From the NCBI GenBank assembly GCA_037128705.1, contig JBAXVX010000003.1, forward strand, positions 62,001 to 126,000: a stretch of DNA of 64,000 bases, in the 5' to 3' direction. The stretch is from CAIVAT01 sp037128705 (GTDB taxonomy: Bacteria; Bacteroidota; Bacteroidia; Bacteroidales; FEN-979). This document shows, piece after piece, positions 59,599 through 64,000 of this stretch; position 1 is the stretch's first letter; every line of letters starts with the position of its first letter. The position numbers and the translations under genes are program-made. The notes beneath the pieces were generated by a model. It did not search any database, was not told the origin of the DNA, and was given only the letters and a program-made list of their open reading frames with translations.

Positions 59599-60854
59599 AA
59601 ACTATTCTGATCAGCAAACCGGACAAAATTTTGAAGGGGAGGATACCGCTGCCTGCATCAAAAAGTATCAGCAACCGATTGCTGATGATCAGGGCAGTAA
59701 GCGGAAAGGATTTTCATATCAACAATTTATCCCGGGCCGACGACACCTGGTTGTTGCAGAAGCTGATAGCAACTATTTCAGCCGGTCATGGTCGTAAAAA
59801 TGTAATGGAGCTTGATTCGGCCAATGCCGGGACGGTGATGCGGTTCCTGACGGCTTGGCTTTCGGCAAAGCCCGGCAAATGGGTGCTGAACGGTTCCGAC
59901 CGGATGAAGCAGCGCCCCATCGGGATGCTGGCAGAAGCGTTGAAACACCTGGGGGCCTCCATCGAATATCTTTCAAAACCGGGTTATCCCCCGTTGCTCA
60001 TTACCGGCACTAAACTGACAGGCAGGGAAGTAACGATCGATCCGGGTGTAAGCAGCCAGTTCACAACCGCCCTGCTGTTGATTGCTCCCTATCTTGAGCA
60101 TGGACTGATCCTTCATCTGAAAGGGGATAAGATATCGACGCCCTATGTTGATATGACCATCCATCTGATGCAGGCTTTCGGAGCCAGGATCAAAGCCGGA
60201 AAAACAAGAATCCATGTGGCGCCCGGTTCATATGATCCGGTTGAGTATACCGTTGAATCCGATTGGTCGGCTGCTTCCTACTGGTACGAGGCGGCTGTGT
60301 TTGCCGATGAAGTGGAACTCGAGCTTGTCGGGCTTAAGTTTGAGAGCATCCAGGGAGATGCCATATTACCGGCCATCTACCAGAATTTCGGTATCAGAAC
60401 TGAATTTACATCTACAGGCGTTCGATTGACGAAAGTGAGGAAAAAGATTGATGGTTTCTTTTTTGACTTTACCGACTATCCCGATATTGCCCAATCGGTC
60501 ATTGTAACATGTGCAGGGCTGGGAATCAGGGGTCGTTTTGAAGGATTGAAAAGCCTTCAGATCAAAGAGACCGACCGGCTGCAAGCACTGAAGAATGAGA
60601 TTGAAAAGCTGAATCTGAAGGTAACGGCATCCAACAAGGGAGATGATCTGCCCGCACTGGAGATCGGTGCCTCGAAATCGGTTTTCAGGCCCGGTCTGGC
60701 TTTTGAAACATATGGCGATCACAGGATGGCGATGACCCTTGCTCCGCTTGCTCTGAAAACAGGGCCACTTAAAATTCACAATCCCGATGTGGTGGAAAAA
60801 TCCTACCCCGATTTCTGGGAGCATTTAAAAATGACCGGGTTTGAAATAAGATAA
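59595..60854 (+). CDS. aroA: 3-phosphoshikimate 1-carboxyvinyltransferase (EPSP synthase)
   Basis: 419 residues with LPASKSISNRLLMIRAVSG, LDSANAGTVMRFLTAWLS, GSDRMKQRPIGML, SQFTTALLLIAPYL, ESDWSAASYWYEAA and KETDRLQALKNEIEKL. These are the shikimate-phosphate and PEP-binding blocks. It forms EPSP in aromatic amino-acid synthesis. The 4-nt overlap with aroB shows translational coupling. So the cell makes aromatic amino acids and, with hpdBCA, may also degrade tyrosine. Confidence 0.97.
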   Translation: MKTILISKPDKILKGRIPLPASKSISNRLLMIRAVSGKDFHINNLSRADDTWLLQKLIATISAGHGRKNVMELDSANAGTVMRFLTAWLSAKPGKWVLNGSDRMKQRPIGMLAEALKHLGASIEYLSKPGYPPLLITGTKLTGREVTIDPGVSSQFTTALLLIAPYLEHGLILHLKGDKISTPYVDMTIHLMQAFGARIKAGKTRIHVAPGSYDPVEYTVESDWSAASYWYEAAVFADEVELELVGLKFESIQGDAILPAIYQNFGIRTEFTSTGVRLTKVRKKIDGFFFDFTDYPDIAQSVIVTCAGLGIRGRFEGLKSLQIKETDRLQALKNEIEKLNLKVTASNKGDDLPALEIGASKSVFRPGLAFETYGDHRMAMTLAPLALKTGPLKIHNPDVVEKSYPDFWEHLKMTGFEIR

Positions 60855-60947
60855 ACGTTTAAAATATTTCCCCCCGATCGAAAAATCGGATGCCGGGAAA
60901 CCAAAATATACTAATTTTGGAAATTCTCTGACTTTTAACCTCTTTTC

Positions 60948-61667
60948 GTGCTAGTTGATATTTTTATCCCCTGTTTTGTTGACCAGGTTTACCCGGATAC
61001 GGGATTAAACATGGTAAAGATCCTGGAAAAGCTGGATGTAAGCGTAAACTACAATGGCAACCAGACCTGTTGCGGCCAGATGGCGTTCAACAGTGGCGCA
61101 TGGGACGAAGCGAAGCAAATGGGCGAGAAGTTCCTGAAAGATTTTCCAAATGACCGGCCTATTGTTGGCCCTTCAGCCTCCTGTATTGGATTTGTTCGCA
61201 ACTATTATGGCTGGCTGTTTCACAACACGGCATACCATCTCGAATATAAACAATTGAAAAAGAATTTGTTCGAGTTCACCGATTTCATGATCAATGAGCT
61301 GAAGGTGGATGATGTAGGTGCATCGTTCCCACACATTGTTACCTACCACGATTCATGTGCAGCTTTACGGGAATACCATCTGAAAGATGAGCCCCGACGG
61401 TTGCTTGCCAGGGTAAAAGGGCTTGAATTGCGCGAGATGAAGGAGAATGAAGTGTGTTGCGGGTTCGGTGGTACATTTTCAGCGAAATTTGAGGCCATCT
61501 CCTCGGCCATGGCCGAACAAAAAGTCAACCGGGCGCTTGAAACCGGGGCCGAATATATTGTTTCGACCGATTCTTCCTGTCTCATGAACCAGCAGGCTTA
61601 CATTGATAAGCACAACCTTCCGATACAAACCATCCACATCATTGATTTGCTGGCCTCCGGATGGTAG
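60948..61667 (+). CDS. LutA/LldE-like (Fe-S)-binding protein
   Basis: 239 residues with a GTG start (VLVDIFIPCFVDQVYP). Two CCG domains: QTCCGQMAFNSG near residue 41 and EVCCGFGGTFS near 167, with SASCIGF and HDSCAALREY as further cysteine sites. This is the LutA subunit type of the LutABC lactate-oxidising complex, or a glycolate-oxidase-like Fe-S subunit. LutB and LutC are not in the window, so the partner is not known. A TAATTTTG element at 60912-60919 may be its -7 region. Confidence 0.87.
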   Translation: MLVDIFIPCFVDQVYPDTGLNMVKILEKLDVSVNYNGNQTCCGQMAFNSGAWDEAKQMGEKFLKDFPNDRPIVGPSASCIGFVRNYYGWLFHNTAYHLEYKQLKKNLFEFTDFMINELKVDDVGASFPHIVTYHDSCAALREYHLKDEPRRLLARVKGLELREMKENEVCCGFGGTFSAKFEAISSAMAEQKVNRALETGAEYIVSTDSSCLMNQQAYIDKHNLPIQTIHIIDLLASGW

Positions 61668-61703
61668 AAATTGTATGTTTACTGATACAGTGACCCTTAC
61701 CCG

Positions 61704-63857
61704 ATGATCAACGATAAATATACGAAAGTCCTGTCTGCTGAACTCAATGTTGATCAGGGATTTATACAGAATACCATCAATCTTCTGGAGAGTGGCGCTA
61801 CGATCCCATTCATTGCCCGTTACCGGAAGGAGATGACCGGCTCGATGGATGAAGTGGTCATTGCACAGGTCAGGGACAGGCTTTCACAACTCAAGGACCT
61901 GGATTCGCGCAGGGCCGCCATCATCAAATCATTGACCGAACAGGAAAAGCTCACCCCCGAGCTTGAATCATCTGTGGCCAATGCAGCAACCATGGCTGAA
62001 CTGGTGGATATTTACCTGCCTTACAAACCCAAGCGTAAAACGCGTGCAAGCATGGCCAGGGAAAAGGGTCTGGGCCCGCTGGCCGACATCATCTTTTGCC
62101 AGCGATATGATGATGTTGACCACAGGGCTGAGAAATTCGCGGATCCCGAAAAAGGGGTGAATTCGGTTGAAGAGGCCATCCAGGGCGCCAGCGACATCAT
62201 CGCTGAAACCATCAATGAGGATGCATACGCCCGCAAGCGGATCCGTCACCTGTTTGAAAAGGAATCCCTGATATCATCCAAAGTGCAGAAGGGAAAAAAC
62301 CAGGATGGAATTAATTTTGAAATGTACTTTGATTACCATGAACCGCTGAGCCGGGCGCCTTCGCACCGTATCCTTGCCATGTTCAGGGGTGAAAGCGAAG
62401 GTTTTTTGAACATTTCGGTTGAAGTAAACGATGAAAAGGCTCATGAGATCCTGGAACGAATTTTTATCAAGGGAAATAATGAAGCCTCCCGGCTGGTAAA
62501 ACTGGCCATGAAAGACTCCTGCAAGCGCCTGCTGTTTCCATCCATCGAAACGGAGATGCGGCAGTGGGCCAAGTTAAAGGCCGACAGGGAAGCCATCAGG
62601 GTATTTGCTGAAAACATGCGGCAGCTGCTGCTGGCGCCACCGCTCGGTCAAAAAAATGTGCTGGCCATCGATCCCGGATTCCGCACGGGATGCAAGGTCG
62701 TATGCCTTGACCGCCAGGGCAAGCTGGTTCACAATGAGACCATCTATCCGCACCCTCCGCAGAACGAGGTGAAGGAGTCTATCCATAAAATCAAAAGTCT
62801 TGTCAATGCTTACAAGATAGAAGCCATCGCCATTGGCAACGGGACAGCCGGACGTGAAACAGAGCGGTTGATACGGGCCATTCCGTTCGACCGGGAGGTC
62901 ATCGCGCTGGCAGTGAACGAAAGCGGGGCTTCAGTTTACTCAGCTTCGGCTGTTGCCCGCAAGGAATTTCCGGATTATGATGTTACAGTGCGCGGATCAG
63001 TTTCGATAGGCCGGCGTTTGATGGATCCATTGGCTGAACTGGTTAAAATTGAGCCAAAATCGATCGGGGTTGGTCAATATCAGCATGATGTGGATCAAAC
63101 AGCCCTGATGCAAAGCCTGGAAGATACGGTTGTGAGTTGTGTCAATAAGGTAGGCGTAGAGGTCAATACGGCCAGTGAAGAATTGCTGACCTATGTTTCG
63201 GGACTGGGGCCTAACCTGGCAAAGAATATCATCACTTACCGCAATGAAAATGGCCCTTTCAAGTCCCGGACTGAATTCAGGAAAGTTACCCGTTTCGGTG
63301 ATAAGGCCTTTGAACAGTCTGCCGGTTTTCTCAGGATCAGGGATGCAAAAAATCCCCTCGACCGGAGTTCGGTTCACCCCGAAAGTTATCTTGTGGTCGA
63401 TCAGATGGCCCGGAGAATGGACTGTACGGTGGATGACCTGATGTCGAAGGCTGAACTACGGTCAAAGATCCGGCTGGAGGACTTTATTACCCCTGTCATC
63501 GGTATGCCTACCCTCCAGGATATCATGCTTGAACTTGCCAAGCCGGGTCGTGACCCGCGCCAGCAGTTCGAAATGTTTGAATTTGATAAGCACATCCATT
63601 CGATCAACGATCTCCGCAAGGGGATGAAGCTATCTGGTATTGTTACAAACATTACCAATTTTGGGGTTTTTGTTGATCTGGGTGTTCACCAGGATGGCCT
63701 GGTGCACATCAGTCAGCTTGCCGATCGTTTTGTTAAAGATCCGAATGAGGTGGTGAAGTTAAATCAAAAAGTGAAGGTCGAGGTCCTTGATGTTGATATG
63801 GAGCGTAAACGGATCCAGCTGACCATGAAAGGACAGGATACTAAGACTGCGGATTAA
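61704..63857 (+). CDS. RNA-binding transcription accessory protein Tex
   Basis: 717 residues. Tex N-terminal helical domain (TIPFIARYRKEMTGSMDEVV), YqgF-like RNase-H fold domain (VLAIDPGFRTGCKVVCLD), helix-hairpin-helix segment (NTASEELLTYVSGLGPNLAK) and a C-terminal S1 domain (SGIVTNITNFGVFVDLGVHQ). It binds RNA and acts in transcription. Full length. Confidence 0.96.
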   Translation: MINDKYTKVLSAELNVDQGFIQNTINLLESGATIPFIARYRKEMTGSMDEVVIAQVRDRLSQLKDLDSRRAAIIKSLTEQEKLTPELESSVANAATMAELVDIYLPYKPKRKTRASMAREKGLGPLADIIFCQRYDDVDHRAEKFADPEKGVNSVEEAIQGASDIIAETINEDAYARKRIRHLFEKESLISSKVQKGKNQDGINFEMYFDYHEPLSRAPSHRILAMFRGESEGFLNISVEVNDEKAHEILERIFIKGNNEASRLVKLAMKDSCKRLLFPSIETEMRQWAKLKADREAIRVFAENMRQLLLAPPLGQKNVLAIDPGFRTGCKVVCLDRQGKLVHNETIYPHPPQNEVKESIHKIKSLVNAYKIEAIAIGNGTAGRETERLIRAIPFDREVIALAVNESGASVYSASAVARKEFPDYDVTVRGSVSIGRRLMDPLAELVKIEPKSIGVGQYQHDVDQTALMQSLEDTVVSCVNKVGVEVNTASEELLTYVSGLGPNLAKNIITYRNENGPFKSRTEFRKVTRFGDKAFEQSAGFLRIRDAKNPLDRSSVHPESYLVVDQMARRMDCTVDDLMSKAELRSKIRLEDFITPVIGMPTLQDIMLELAKPGRDPRQQFEMFEFDKHIHSINDLRKGMKLSGIVTNITNFGVFVDLGVHQDGLVHISQLADRFVKDPNEVVKLNQKVKVEVLDVDMERKRIQLTMKGQDTKTAD

Positions 63858-63893
63858 ACGTTTTAATCATACATCATAAATTGAAAATATAGC

Positions 63894-64000
63894 ATGAAGC
63901 GTTCCCTACTCTTTGTCCTGTTCCTGATCATTGCCTGCACACTTCCTTCTCAAAAAGTATTTTCCCAACGGATCCTGGGTGCCGTCAGCGTGGGTATGAA
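63894..64000 (+). CDS. Exported protein (partial, N-terminus only)
   Basis: Only 35 residues are inside the window. MKRSLLFVLFLIIACTLPSQ with a following KVFSQRILGAVSVGM looks like a signal peptide ending at FSQ, followed by the first strand of a membrane barrel-type protein (GAVSVG). The family cannot be decided from this part. Confidence 0.7.
   Translation, partial: MKRSLLFVLFLIIACTLPSQKVFSQRILGAVSVGM

Noticed and set aside
60874..60889. Hairpin CCGAT / ATCGG after aroA as a terminator
   Set aside because: The stem is only 5 bp and no T-run follows, so it is not a convincing intrinsic terminator.

Overview
The window looks like a chromosomal segment of an anaerobic member of the Bacteroidota (probably Bacteroidales or a related order). 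The evidence is a fused LpxC-FabZ protein, the type IX secretion regulator PorX, a protein with a type IX C-terminal sorting domain, promoters of the Bacteroidetes form (TTG, about 19 nt, TAnnTTTG), DUF6427 and DUF4369 proteins, many ferredoxins and ferredoxin-dependent 2-oxoacid oxidoreductases, a glycyl-radical enzyme and rubrerythrin/rubredoxin. I saw no rRNA, tRNA, transposase, phage gene or CRISPR array. It reads as core genome with some accessory metabolism, not as a mobile island.

Layout. 1-2.5 kb: korAB (2-oxoacid:ferredoxin oxidoreductase) and a divergent 2[4Fe-4S] ferredoxin. 2.6-6.6 kb: LpxH-type phosphatase, lipoprotein, Nudix hydrolase, then an ECF sigma factor followed by a one-TM protein and two Spy/CpxP-like proteins with long proline runs. 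6.7-13.5 kb: mnmD, a fused branched-chain 2-oxoacid dehydrogenase E1, an oxidative-stress group (rubrerythrin, rubredoxin, glutathione peroxidase, lipoprotein peroxiredoxin) and a type IX cargo protein. 14.4-17.1 kb: a four-subunit 2-oxoacid:ferredoxin oxidoreductase. 18.2-23.6 kb: an aminotransferase and a complete hpdBCA set (4-hydroxyphenylacetate decarboxylase, forming p-cresol). 25-28.8 kb: a MurL-like epimerase beside a MurD-like ligase, the alternative route for D-glutamate in peptidoglycan, followed by a LysM glucosaminidase. 31.6-41 kb: rnhB, purD and a Wzx/Wzy-type polysaccharide group with two tandem Wzz-like proteins. 41-48.7 kb: lipid A genes (two lpxD paralogues, lpxC-fabZ, lpxA), efp, a lone ABC ATPase and an HD hydrolase. 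48.8-57 kb: porX, tsaE, a DUF2339-like protein and a small electron-transfer module (cytochrome c, an NrfD fusion, a Tat-exported iron-sulfur protein) divergent from a cysteine-rich Crp/Fnr regulator with an FNR-like box between them. 57-64 kb: ald-aroB-aroA, a LutA-like protein, tex and the start of an exported protein.

How the genes fit together: amino acids are probably fermented through 2-oxoacids using ferredoxin. Tyrosine could be carried by transamination, oxidation and glycyl-radical decarboxylation to p-cresol. Envelope construction (lipid A, peptidoglycan, polysaccharide, type IX secretion) is the other main theme.

The least expected structure is not a gene. At least eight intergenic spaces, each lying 3' of a gene, carry tandem arrays of 7- or 8-mers (GGTRACAG, GTGACGC, AATCGTA and relatives). 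Most arrays are oriented so that the ending gene's strand holds stop codons in all three frames, and in three genes the stop codon itself lies in the array. None occurs in a divergent promoter region. This is described in the findings.
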